A DNA stretch of 64,000 nt from Alectoria sarmentosa (Eukaryota; Ascomycota; Lecanoromycetes; Lecanorales; Parmeliaceae): positions 1 through 64,000 of the forward strand of contig WOGZ01000089.1 in assembly GCA_009733775.1 (NCBI GenBank), given 5' to 3'. The position numbers and the translations under genes are program-made. The notes under the pieces are model-generated. The model saw only the letters and a list, made by a program, of their open reading frames with translations. It was not told where the DNA came from and did not search any database. Shown here one piece after another: positions 12,380 through 22,820 of this stretch. Numbering within the stretch: the first letter of the stretch is position 1; the number at the start of each line of letters is the position of its first letter.

Positions 12380-14135
12380 ATGGGCTTCCTGGAGCGCACA
12401 GCATGGAGGCTATTCAACACACCAGGAAGGGATCCGTTCGTGGACAAATCGCCCAAGCTACTCGCCACACCCTCCATGACCTCAATCTCCAAGTTCTCTC
12501 TGCCATCCAGCGAGTCTTCCCGATCGTCTTCTGCCAGCTCATTCTCTTCTGTCTCGTCGTTTTGGACGTCACCAGCACCATCGCGATGGCCCAGATACCT
12601 ACCCTCAAGCGTTCGCAACACGGTCTCCAAGAGGCAGATTGCTGTCATGGTCTGTTTGCTGCTGGGCCTCGTCATCTGGGTTATACCACAACCATATACA
12701 TGGCGGCGTCGAGTGATCCACATCACGGTACAACAACAAGTCGCGAACCCATACCATGTTCTACGCCCTGTCCCAGAGGCAATTCCTACGATGAAGAAGC
12801 ATGCCCCTGATCCAGTGCACTGGCTAGAACAGAACTCGAACAATAAGCATGCGGAAAATACTGGACTAGGTTTGCTGAAGTCGGTGCCGTCGTTCGGTCA
12901 TCGTTCTGCCAAACCGAGAGCTGCTCTCATTAGCCTGGTGCGCAACTCGGAATTGCCCGGATTGATGCAGAGTATGCGACAGCTGGAATTTCAGTGGAAT
13001 CGGAAATATAGCTATCCGTGGATCTTCTTCAATGATGAGCCATTTAGTGATGAGTTCAAGGTACACCAAGGCCTTCGACTAGAGCAGGACGAAGCTGATA
13101 AGGACTCAGGCTGCTACACAGAATCTCACGTCTTCCAAGTGCTACTACGAAGTTGTTCCTGAAGAGCACTGGTCCTTGCCTGACTGGATTGATGAAGGGA
13201 GGTTCATGAATAGCTTGGAGTACCTGGGTGCAATTGGAGTTGGGAAGGGGTGGATGATAAGCTATAGGCACATGTGCCGGTGGAATAGTGGATTCTTCTA
13301 CAAGCATCCGCGGCTCAAGGAATTTGACTGGTACTGGCGGGTTGAGCCTGATGTACGACAGCCTCTCTGCACAAATTAGCTTGATACTGATGTACTTACT
13401 GAAGGTCCACTTCTTCTGCGACATCGACTACGACGTCTTCCGCTTCATGCGCGATAACAACATGAAGTACGGCTTCAACATGAATATCCTTGATGACGCC
13501 CGCTCTTTCCCTTCCCTCTGGTCTCGCACCCGCTCGTTCATCAACGCCCATCCAGAGCTGATACACCCTGATGCCGACTTGGATTGGCTGCTTGACCCCC
13601 ACAATAGCGGAGATTACAACAATTGCCAATTCTTCTCGAACTTCGAGATTGGGGACCTGAACTTCTTCCGCGGCGAAGCGAATGAGAGATACTTTGACTG
13701 GTTGGACAGAGGAGGAGGCTTCTATTATGAGCGATTTGGAGATGCTCCAATACATACTTTGAGTGTGGCCATGTTCGTACCCAAGAGCGAGATATGGTTC
13801 TTTAGAGATATCGGATACCAGCATGACATCAATCGGTAAGGTTTCGTGCTCAGCTTCTCTTGATGATCCCAGGGTTCTTCCGGCTGACAACGACCCTTCC
13901 TAGGCATTGCCCGCCACAATCCTCCCACCGCTGCTCTTGCGACCCAACCCCAGTGGACGAGAACTTCTACCGCCTGGTCCCTCTTGAATCGCCACAGAAA
14001 AAGCCAGATGATACCTGCATTCGCCAGTTCCTTGGTGGCGACTGGCTCGATAAGAAAGACGGCTGGTCTCAGGAAATTGAGAGAGCTTTTGGTGGAGATG
14101 GATATCAAGGCTATGTCGCCGGAGGACTGGATTAG
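12380..14135 (+). CDS. GT15-family alpha-1,2-mannosyltransferase (KRE2/MNT1/KTR type)
   Basis: Exons 12380-13060, 13122-13352, 13405-13835 and 13904-14135 encode 524 residues. It is a type II Golgi membrane protein: a Ser-rich cytoplasmic tail, one membrane anchor at about residues 86-103 (QIAVMVCLLLGLVIWVIP), then the luminal catalytic domain. Family landmarks are RAALISLVRNSELPGLMQSM, YPWIFFNDEPF, YYEVVPEEHWSLPDWIDE, YRHMCRWNSGFFY, the DxD-like WRVEPDVHFFCDIDYDVF, and NNCQFFSNFEIGDLNFF with the conserved catalytic-region Glu near residue 385. It adds mannose from GDP-mannose to N- and O-linked glycans and so serves the cell wall. The start is the first ATG in frame; the upstream codon is TTG. 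All three introns are short and restore conserved motifs across junctions. Confidence 0.93.
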
Positions 14136-16099
14136 CTTATCTCGGGATGCAATCGCGAACCACGAACTATGATGAGAAGACAGGACCATGGACAACATGA
14201 TTGGATGGCGAACCCAGGGCGGGAATGAAGAGAGCGCAAAGCTGGCTTGGATGCAGAAACGAATGATACAGGTGGCTGAAATTGTATTAGGGGTTCGATG
14301 GTATTGCATAATGTGGCATCTGGAATAGATACTACTGTGAGCGTTTACATAGCATTTGACTGCCCTGCATGCTCCTACCTTAGCAAATTCAAAGCTTGAC
14401 GTTTCTTCAATGAGGGACCCTCGGAAAGTGACAAAGACCGGCACACAGAAATGTTTAGTAAACACGATCCGGTTCCGTATATCGTAGGTGGTATGAGTAT
14501 GAATATTTTAGTATGGGGTGAAAGGCACGAGAGAAGGGAGGATAAGGTTCTTGGCACACCATTGGGGAGGCAGGAAGGAGAATGGCAGGGGAAGAAGCGT
14601 ACAATTCAACAGTTTAAATATTGTGGTGTGGGACACGATGAGGTAGCGATGATACGGGTGGCAATACAAAAGGTCTTGGTTGGGTTGTAAATGAGAGAGT
14701 ACACAAGAACCTAGGAGTCAGCGGCAGAAGCGCGGCCAGACAAGGGTCCTTGTCGGAGCTAGCGCAGTGTGAATATATATTTCGAATTAGTGGCTCAAAT
14801 TTTAGCCCGCCAGGATGGTACAGTTGGTTCGATCCCAACACCATCGTAGGGGGATGGGTGCCCCTTGAGTAGTTGGTTCGATCCCAACTCAACCTCTCGC
14901 CCAGGTCACCGGTTGTACACTTCGGGTGGATAAGTGGGAAAGCCGGCTCGCGATGGCCTGGTTGGATTGGCCTGGCCAACCAATCCTTCCGACTGACGGT
15001 GCCATGTTCTTGGGCGTGAACGTGAGGAGGGAGTTGTCAGTCAAGAGAGGTCTGGATTTTTTTTGTTTTTTCTCTGGATTTTTTTTGGGACAGGTTCATA
15101 TTGGGTAGGTGCTGGGTTCGAATCCTGAAATTTTGCTGTTTCTTTTTCCAATTCGATTTTTCCAGCTTCGCTTGGCCGTCGTTACTTCGTGACGTTCACG
15201 TCACAAGGGATCTGATATGCGATTTGCGGCCACTTATCTTCTCTCACCTCCGCATTCAGATATCCAACGTGGGCGAAGTTCATCCAGTGCGCCCGTGAAC
15301 TCCAAGTTAATGCGGTAGCCCTTCAGCCAATGTAGCACAATTCAACCCGAACACAGAATCTTCCGGCATTTTCCTTGGTATGTAGCTTAGGTTGCTTCAA
15401 CACCTTTCTAATTCCGCATTATTATCTTCACCATATTGCATTGATGTTGTCTCCATTACAAATTCCACAGATCAAGCATGACTTCCAAGGCTCGAGATTT
15501 GCATCTCATGCTCAAGTGTCTTGGCTCTATACCCGATGCTGGTCAACATACCACAGCAGCGTATACGGTTAGAGCGAACCGATAAGAAGGCAAAAACACA
15601 TCTGCAAGCGGCGACTATCAACGAGAAGGCAACTACATCAGCTTAAAATCAGGCTCACGGGGACGATCTCTTTGCTGGGATTCTCGCACACGAAGTTATT
15701 GGTGATGGGTAGTCGTCGGAGAAAGCACGCAAGCTAAGCATCCGGAGCCGCCCTTTTGCCAAGCCTTCTCTCCGCGAGCCGCGCCAAGCGAGGCCTCGCA
15801 ATGTTTCACGTCCAACCATCTGCTCTTCTTTACTTATGTATACAATGGCAGCATATATAGTCATCACGGATCTACTATTGTTCCAGATGATAGGACTAGA
15901 CAGGGACTCGGAGAAGTCCTGTGGTGAATGGATCTCTGTCGTTTCCCAGCCATGCGGGAAATGATGAGCGCTGCCTACATCACTGCCGGCCCTCAGCTTT
16001 CTGAGCCCCTCACCATGGTTTGATCAGTTTCTTCTCGCTGAAACCCCACTGATATCATCTGATTTCATCTGATTTATTACCGCATACACTGAGAACACA
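14136..16099. other. Long intergenic region with tRNA-arm-like hairpins
   Basis: Nearly 2 kb with no convincing protein gene. ORFs of 60-120 codons overlap in all frames without recognisable features. Notable items are two T-arm-like hairpins (14814-14888, separate entry), a third GGGTTCGAATCC box near 15116, and T-rich runs at about 15056-15090. The last few hundred bases are presumably the promoter of the NLR gene. Confidence 0.5.
14814..14888 (+). repeat. Two tRNA T-arm-like hairpins
   Basis: The 18-mer AGTTGGTTCGATCCCAAC occurs twice, at 14822-14839 and 14871-14888. Each forms a 5-bp stem (GTTGG/CCAAC) closing a 7-nt TTCGATC loop, the exact geometry of a tRNA T-arm, and contains a near-consensus Pol III B box (GGTTCGAnTCC). 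Both are extended by outer complementary bases: GATGGT/ACCATC in the first, and TTGA/TCAA in the second. No complete tRNA cloverleaf could be drawn around either, so this looks like a tRNA-derived repeat or unrelated Pol III-like structure rather than a tRNA gene. Confidence 0.5.
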
Positions 16100-18935
16100 A
16101 TGAGTGGCGCGGAAGCTTTTGCTGTCATCAGCACAATTGCAAATATTGTTGCTCTTGCCAATTTCAGCCGTGACGTTGTCTCCCAAATTAAGGAGTACGG
16201 CAAGAACGCCCATGAGGTCCCCAAAGCTTTCCGCGATATACAGACAGTGCTGCCCCTGATCTCTAGCACACTGATACGGACTGGGGACCAAATCAAATCT
16301 GGTATTCTCGACGATAACACCTGCAAGGTCTTGAGACCTGTATTGGAAGGATGCGAGAACAAGTTGCAGCAACTAAATATTCTTCTGAAAGACGTCATGG
16401 CGCAGGAAGGCGCCTCAAAGCTCAAACGTGGCTTAATGTCTATCAAGAGCATGAGGAAAGACAAGGAGGTGAAGGAAATTGCCCAAGCACTTGACAGGTT
16501 CGTAGGACACTTGGTTCACTACCACGCTAGTGAGGGAGTAAGTACAAAGGATATCGAGTCACTGAGGGTGGAAATGTCCTCAATGTCGGTAAAAGGACCC
16601 GAGACACAGGCGCCAAAGACCCACTTCCTGGTCCCTGTCCAATGGTCTGATAACTTTGCCGGCAGAGAGAAAGTTATGGCATACCTGGAATCGAGGTTGT
16701 GTCTTGTGGATCAACACTCTAGAGTTGCACTCGTCGGTTTAGGTGGTATGGGGTACGCAGTCAACTTCAGCAATAACTTCATCTATTAATTGCGTTGTAC
16801 ACTGACGAGAGCTTACGGGCAGGAAAACTCGGATCGCTCTTCAATACGCCAAGAAATTCAGAAAATCCGGCCAGATCTCGGTCTTTTGGGTATATGCTGG
16901 CACCGTGGAACGCTTCAAGAACGCGTATCGTGAGATAGCACGAAGTCTGAAAATCCCAGGATACCAAAGTCCAGATTCCGATATCCTCAACCTCGTCAAA
17001 GACTGGTTGGAAAGCGATGGGTCCGGCCGGTGGCTCATGATACTTGATAATGCCGACGATGCAGAGATCATGTACGGCTCTGGGTCTCTCCGTCTCGCCG
17101 ATTGTCTCCCAAAGTCTGATCAGGGATCCATTCTGTTGACGACACGCTTTCAAAAGGTCGGCGCGAACTTCACTCAAGATTTCCTGAGTCTCCAATCGAT
17201 GACTTTGGTAGAATCCGAACTGCTCCTCAGGGCTCGCCTTGGTGACGAATCTCAGGAAAAAGACCATGATCTCTTCCAAGAACTTGTCAAAGAGCTCGAA
17301 CGAACGCCTCTCGCGTTGGTCCAGGCCGCATCTTTCATGTCTCAAAATTGTGTGTCTCTGGATTCTTACCTTCAGATGTACCGTCAGAGTGATGTCTCAA
17401 AGATACGGCTCCTCAGTGAGGACTTTGAGGATGATGTACGAGATTCTCAAGCAAAGAACCCAATCGCGACAACGTGGATCATATCCTTTAAATACATCAA
17501 GATGCATGTACCCCAAGCCGCAGAGCTGCTATCCTTGATGAGTATAATGGACGCTCAAGCTATACCAGAGTTCTTATTACCGCAAGGCGAGGATGCAATT
17601 TCTTTCGAAAAAGCTCTCGGTACTTTGGAAGCTTTCTCATTCATTTCTACAAGGAAACAGTCGCGTGGATCTCTTCAGCACTGCAGGTTGTTTGATCTCC
17701 ATCGCTTGGTCCGGCTTGCAATACGTAATTGGCTTAGACTGGATGGTACTTTGGCGCAATGGACAGCGCAGACACTCAAGATAGTCAGATCCAGGTGTTC
17801 TCAGAGAGATGGAAACACGTTCGAAATATCGTCCCTTGTCCTTCCACACGCTATTGAGCTCCTCGCGTCCGATTTAATACGGTGTAAGAGCTCATCAAGT
17901 CGACATTTCGAGGGGAATTCATATGAGCCATCACTGGATGACCTGTGGTCTCTATCAACAACAGTCTCGGGCCGAACCCGAGCGGCAGTTCGTCTACTGG
18001 AAAATGTGGACACTATTTCAAATCTCATGATACATACAGCACAACTACTCTACTACGTCACGATGAGATTTAGGGACGTTGGAAACAATGTAGAAGCTAG
18101 GAGCTTCGCTGCAAAAGATCTAACTATCATCACTGGTGTCTACGGTCAAAGCCATAAAAGAACTTTGCTCAGCATGGACGTCTTGGCATCCATACTGCAG
18201 AGCCTAGGCGAGTATGAGCATGCAGAGCAACTCCGACGACAGTATGTTACAATTTGCGAGGCCGGGTACGGAACCCATCATATCCTTACATTGGAAGGTC
18301 TACTCCATTTAAGAGATTTTCTTGAGAAAAGACAAGAGCAAGAAGCCAAAGAAATAGGTGAAGTTGCCCTTCGGCGGTGCAAGGAGTCGCTCTCACTACA
18401 CGGTGGCAACGAATACCTTAAGCTCTTATCACTACTCGCAGAAGTTCAATTGGATAATGGCGACTTTGAAGAGGCAGAGAAGTGTCAAGTGCTTGCTTTG
18501 CATGGCTACCAGTCTGTCAACGATCATATCAACATTATTGCAGCACTCAGCTCCCTATCTCGAATTTATGAGAGACAAGACAGATGGGAGCTAGCAGGAG
18601 ACACTCAAAGGATTGAGTTAGACATTCGTATCAGATATCTCGGGAGAAATCATCCGTCTACGATGTCCGCCGTATGGCACCTTACCCGCATCCTTCTCAA
18701 TGACAAGAAAGAAGAGGAAGCCAAACGGCAAGCAGCCCTAGCCCTCGAGCTCATGAGTCAGATCTATGGCTCATCTAGCGAAACTCACGCGCACTATCGT
18801 CGGGGGTTTGACAGTCTCTTTGCCCAGTCCTCTGCGCAGGAACAGCTTGCCCCTTCGGAAGGACAATTCGACGATACTCAACTCGCGTCATCAATGCCAG
18901 GGAGAAATACAGACAGAGATCTTCCCTATGAGTAA
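16100..18935 (+). CDS. NLR/STAND receptor: SesA-like N-terminus, NB-ARC NTPase, TPR repeats
   Basis: Exons 16100-16752 and 16823-18935 (70-bp phase-2 intron) give 921 residues. Residues 1-150 are a helical SesA-like domain (AFAVISTIANIVALANFSRD; VPKAFRDIQTVLPLISSTL), common at the N-terminus of fungal STAND proteins. The NB-ARC domain has a P-loop created exactly by splicing, GLGGMG-KT (Lys 219, Thr 220), a Walker B LMILDNADD at about 290-297, a GSILLTTR sensor, and a TPLALVQAASFM GLPL-like motif. The C-terminal third is TPR-like (paired 34-42-residue helices such as EYEHAEQLRRQYVTICEAGYG and DFEEAEKCQVLALHGYQSV). Such proteins sense non-self and trigger heterokaryon incompatibility or other programmed death responses; the ligand is unknown. 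A HeLo-pseudokinase gene lies 3.9 kb downstream. Confidence 0.9.
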
Positions 18936-19223
18936 CCTAGGACTAATCTAATACCTTTTCGTACTTAGCATCTGCGCTTCACATCGGATTACAAACTTGG
19001 CGGGAACCAAAATCGTCCGCATGACTGCTTGCTTTTAGCGCGATCGCGGAACCCTAAGGAGCTATCTCAGTCACATCAACAATGCCGGTCAATCTCGTAT
19101 TGAGATAAGCCCCGCATCTCGTGTTCAGCGACGCATGGAAAGCCCATGTATGAGTATATATGTACTTCAGCGGCATTCCTTCCTCAATCCCCATCTAAAC
19201 ATCTCCAGTGGTTAGAAGACACG

Positions 19224-20770
19224 ATGTCTGTCATCAGGAGTCATCAAAACCGTACCACTGGCTACACCAGCACTCCATTCATCCGCGAATTCGTTCTTCT
19301 CTTTGACATTGTCAGCGTCATCTGCTTCAGCATCCGTTTTGAATTGCTTCGAAGATGGGCCTCCACTCACGGCGCAGTACGGTAACATGGCAATGCAACG
19401 AGCGCAGTTATGGTCGCTCTTGTCCGTCTTCTAGGCCTTCCACCCTCCAAGATCTATGCTTTGCTTACATAACTCTATGCATAGCTTATGATCTCCCTAC
19501 CCTGGACTTTATACGTCCTCCTGCGGGTATCTCTGTCCCGTCTGTTCCGTCTGCTGCGAACTCCTATGTTGGGTTTCGCTCTTTGCCTGTGCTACCACGA
19601 GCTCGTTGGACGATATGAGTGCTTTATGGGACGCCATAGGCTTTGAATGCGGAGGGCTAGGATATGCTCAATCAAATTGCACGAAGGCCTACAATAAGAT
19701 ACAGAATCTGAGATATGCAGCTTGTGCATTTGCTTTCCTGGCTGTGTAAGTTCTGTCAGCGCCTCAAGCAGGGAGACTTAACATCATCGGCTAATGCTCG
19801 AGTAGCATCCTGCATTTCATTCTCTTTTGATTGCCTTGCAATCCAGTGGCTACTTGGAGTCTGCAGGAAGAAGAACATCTCCATGGATACCTACTTTCAT
19901 GAAGACCATTGCCCGTCGCCTCAGTGATCTAGCGGTCGTCCAAGTAATCTCCTCAGCATCCGCATTCCACTCCTCTCTCTGGAACTCATCGACACCATTC
20001 TTTGGGCCGTTCTGTTCGCACTCTACGCCAAATGGATACCCAAGACCCGGGGCTTGGGTGTTTATATCTTTCATGGGGAGTGGGAGCCAACCTCAGGCTA
20101 CGGCACGATTATCACTTTCATGCTTGTCTTGGTAGGTCACTTATTCGCGCCAACTATCCATCATCATCCCTCTGATGAACTGCGGAACCCAGGTTATTGC
20201 CTTTTTCGTTTGGACCTCCTTCATTGCTTTCCGGCCTCTAATAGCGGCCTCTCAGCTTCGAGTCGGATATTATATCGTTTTGGAACCCCTGTGTGCGACG
20301 ATACTCTTCTCATGTGGCATTGTGGCATTCTGGTGGAATGATGTGGTCCAATTGCGACACTTTGCCACTTTCAATGAAATTTGCGTCATACTCGGGCCCC
20401 TGATTCCTGGTGAAAATCAGGATGGACCCTTGCATTGTGACCCCCATATGAATATATTGCGAGGATTGAAGTTTTCGGCTCTGGTGTTCGTGTACTTGAT
20501 GGCGTAAGTAGGTTATCCTTTCCACGTCGTGATAAGCGGCTAATGGAAGCCGAACGTTGGTTTAGATTACTGCACCTTGTCCTTTGCGTATTCGCCTGTC
20601 GCTTGTGTTACAAGGATAGACAAGAGAAGAATCACATGTACAGGATTGGGTCTGAAATCGAGCTGCCGATCGTCACTGGTCCCGGTAGGGATGGGCTGGT
20701 TGCGGAGCGGGGTGTAAATGCGAGTCAAGAGCAAGTCTCGGAGGCAATTCCTGTTGAGTGGGGGAAGTAA
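19224..20770 (+). CDS. Uncharacterised multi-spanning membrane protein (exon model partly unresolved)
   Basis: Secure exons are 19957-20131, 20193-20503 and 20566-20770, with clean GT..AG introns of 61 and 62 bp. They encode hydrophobic segments such as LIDTILWAVLFALYAKWIP, TIITFMLVLVIAFFVWTSF and FSALVFVYLMALLHLVLCVFACRL, then a hydrophilic tail. Upstream, exon-like pieces starting ATG 19224 (EFVLLFDIVSVICFSIRF), an intron ending 19437, and a piece around 19610-19747 (ECGGLGYAQSNCTKAYNKIQ..ACAFAFLAV) belong to the same protein. Between about 19748 and 19957 the frame cannot be joined without a stop (TGA at 19925) or a 42-bp mini-intron, so the gene may be damaged there. I do not recognise the family. 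Several membrane spans seem certain. Confidence 0.6.
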
Positions 20771-21489
20771 TGCATAATAAGAGCATGCAAAGGTAGGACA
20801 TTGGGATATTGGTGCTCGTACATATATTCTAGGCGAATTCATCTATGTTGTCATGTGACGTGACTGGGGCCCTTTATATAGCAACAGACTGGTTTGTCAG
20901 AGTAGGCTCGCCAGTGCAGCCCTGACTCGACACTGCGATGGTACCTTAGGAGTAAGCGATGTTGCCCTTCCAGAGCATGGGCGCCCGTAATTTGAAGCTG
21001 GTAACAAGAAATGGATTTGGCTTGATACTGCTGCTACAACGCCAATGGACACCTTTCAATTTGTCTGTTTGGCAGAACATCAAGTGGCGCCTCGGGGGTC
21101 AAATGTCTCGGTAGAAAATCAAAATGCCATCCTTTCGCAATGCAATCGCTTTTTGTTGACAACCTCTACAGTAAAAATTCGGCAGTGAACTTTCAGTCAT
21201 GAATTTTGATATCTGCTTAAGAGGGAACGAACTATCGCAAATATAAAAGAATTTTTTCCGCAGGTGTCCTCGTTGTTGAGTTGCGGTGGCTTGCAAGAAG
21301 GGGGTTCTTTGATGTCCGGTCGGAACCCCTGTCAAAGCAAAGGGTATACATGATCTGACAAGGTCAGAGGATGCTTCCCATTGGCGAAGTGTGTGCTCCC
21401 AATTCTTTTCGAAGAATGGCGTTTGTGAAACGGAGATACGCTGCACGCAATCCGATGAGGCCAACCGTGAGTCTCGATTCCAACATCTC
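20771..21489. other. Intergenic, no gene seen
   Basis: About 720 bp. Short ORFs on both strands (for example 21099-21512 minus) have no recognisable motif. No repeat or RNA gene was found. Confidence 0.4.
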
Positions 21490-22250
21490 TTACTCCAAGT
21501 CTTCGTCGCCATCGTCGTTGTTAGCTTCCTCGAGCTTCCTCATCGACAGATTGATCATCCGTCTCGTGTTCTGCCAACAAGACCACATTGTCGACTCTAG
21601 CCTTAGTCCACACCTTCCATTCCAAATATTCCTCGAGTGAGCATTGAACACAGAGATATCAAAGCCCTTCCATTCTAAATCTCCAAAGGCTTCATTGTCA
21701 CTCTCTTCCCACTCTTCTTTGGGCCGGCCCACCCTTCCCTTGCAAGATTTCAGACACATTTGAAGGTAACTTGAGGGTCTTGTAGGCCGTACATGCGATC
21801 TCGACATCCCAATAGTTGGCCAATTCGGAGGTCTATCGAAGAACGCCCTTGTCTGGTTCGTCATCTCCCTTGCGGGTCCAGATACCTCCGCAGGAAAAAA
21901 GGGTCTTCCTGCATCTCGCATCGCCTGGTTCATTCTGGATCATGAGATAGTCGTCGCCCTCACCTAGAATCGTGCCGCACAACGTGAGCACGGTCTTCCC
22001 CCATACTTTCACCCGTGTTTTTCTCCCTAACCTTTGTAATAGACGCAGCCTTTATGGATCTCGAAGCGGTGGAGGTAGATACCAGCGGAACGTGTATTGG
22101 ATGAGGCGGTGTATGGGATTCAAGTCGTAGATTGAGGGGATCTGGATGGAGCGGCAGACATTGCGTCGAGCTAGGCGGAAGTAAAGGATGTGGTGGTCTT
22201 TGGTTGGAGGAGGTAGGAAGGACTCGGAGGAGAGGACGTGTCGTTAGGCA
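21490..22250 (-). pseudogene. Possible decayed minus-strand gene, perhaps pRiA4b Orf3-like
   Basis: Reading the minus strand, several protein-like segments follow one another in different frames: FRLARRNVCRSIQIPSIYDL then NPIHRLIQYTFRWY, next YLHRFEIHKGCVYYK after a 1-nt shift, then KTVLTLCGTILGEGDDYLMI, and finally SDNEAFGDLEWKGFDISVF with an acidic C-terminus ending at 21490. The pattern of a beta-strand, LHRLIQ-xxFxW and HLHxFxI resembles the N-terminal part of plasmid pRiA4b Orf3-like proteins, which are widespread in fungi with unknown function. The frame changes could be introns I cannot place, or lesions. Only the last 85 or so codons (21490-21933) form a good continuous ORF. Weak call. 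Confidence 0.3.
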
Positions 22251-22820
22251 TTTCATGGGCTTTGTAGAGGAAAGAGGGAAATCGTTGACGCGCAAATTGG
22301 GACAATTTCCGCGTTGCCAAGCGTCTGACGCGCAGTCACGTGCAATACAACTCTCCTCTTTGACCCATCAATTGTCAATATGTTCATCCATTTGCCGAGC
22401 TGGTGAGAAGGAATTATGATGTTTCGCTGTCATGTCCATTCTGCGACGTCGATTCGTGAGCCTACAAATACCTTTGAAGCTTTCTCCGATGCGGCGCGTC
22501 GATCCTGTACCTTGTTGGGATGTATGGTGTGAAAAGGAATTCGGGATGGTTGAGGCATGGTAGACAATGGAGAAACGGCCTCTGATAGCCGTGTTAATTT
22601 TGACGGCGGTCAAGTAACATCCGGTGCGTTCGTACGGAGTCGACCGTTCTGAACATGCAGGGTGATATCATAGGGCATGGCGGCTGCCCACCGATGAGGC
22701 TGAGCGAGACCTAGCCTGTCACTAGATCACACTCACCCTGTCGCTTTATCTCTGTTGTACCTTCATATAGCGCAATTTCCAAACCGAAAGCAGACCACCG
22801 CTTGATCAATCCATCACGCC
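22251..22820. other. Intergenic / promoter of HeLo gene
   Basis: About 570 bp without a convincing ORF. It is the upstream region of the HeLo-pseudokinase gene, whose ATG has a good context (GCCATGG). Confidence 0.4.

Noticed and set aside
13061..13121. Read-through of the mannosyltransferase first intron as coding sequence
   Set aside because: Read-through meets a stop soon after and loses the conserved YYEVVPEEHW frame; splicing restores it.
14814..14888. Genuine tRNA genes
   Set aside because: Only T-arms fit; no acceptor stem, D-arm or anticodon arm could be placed at the right distances.
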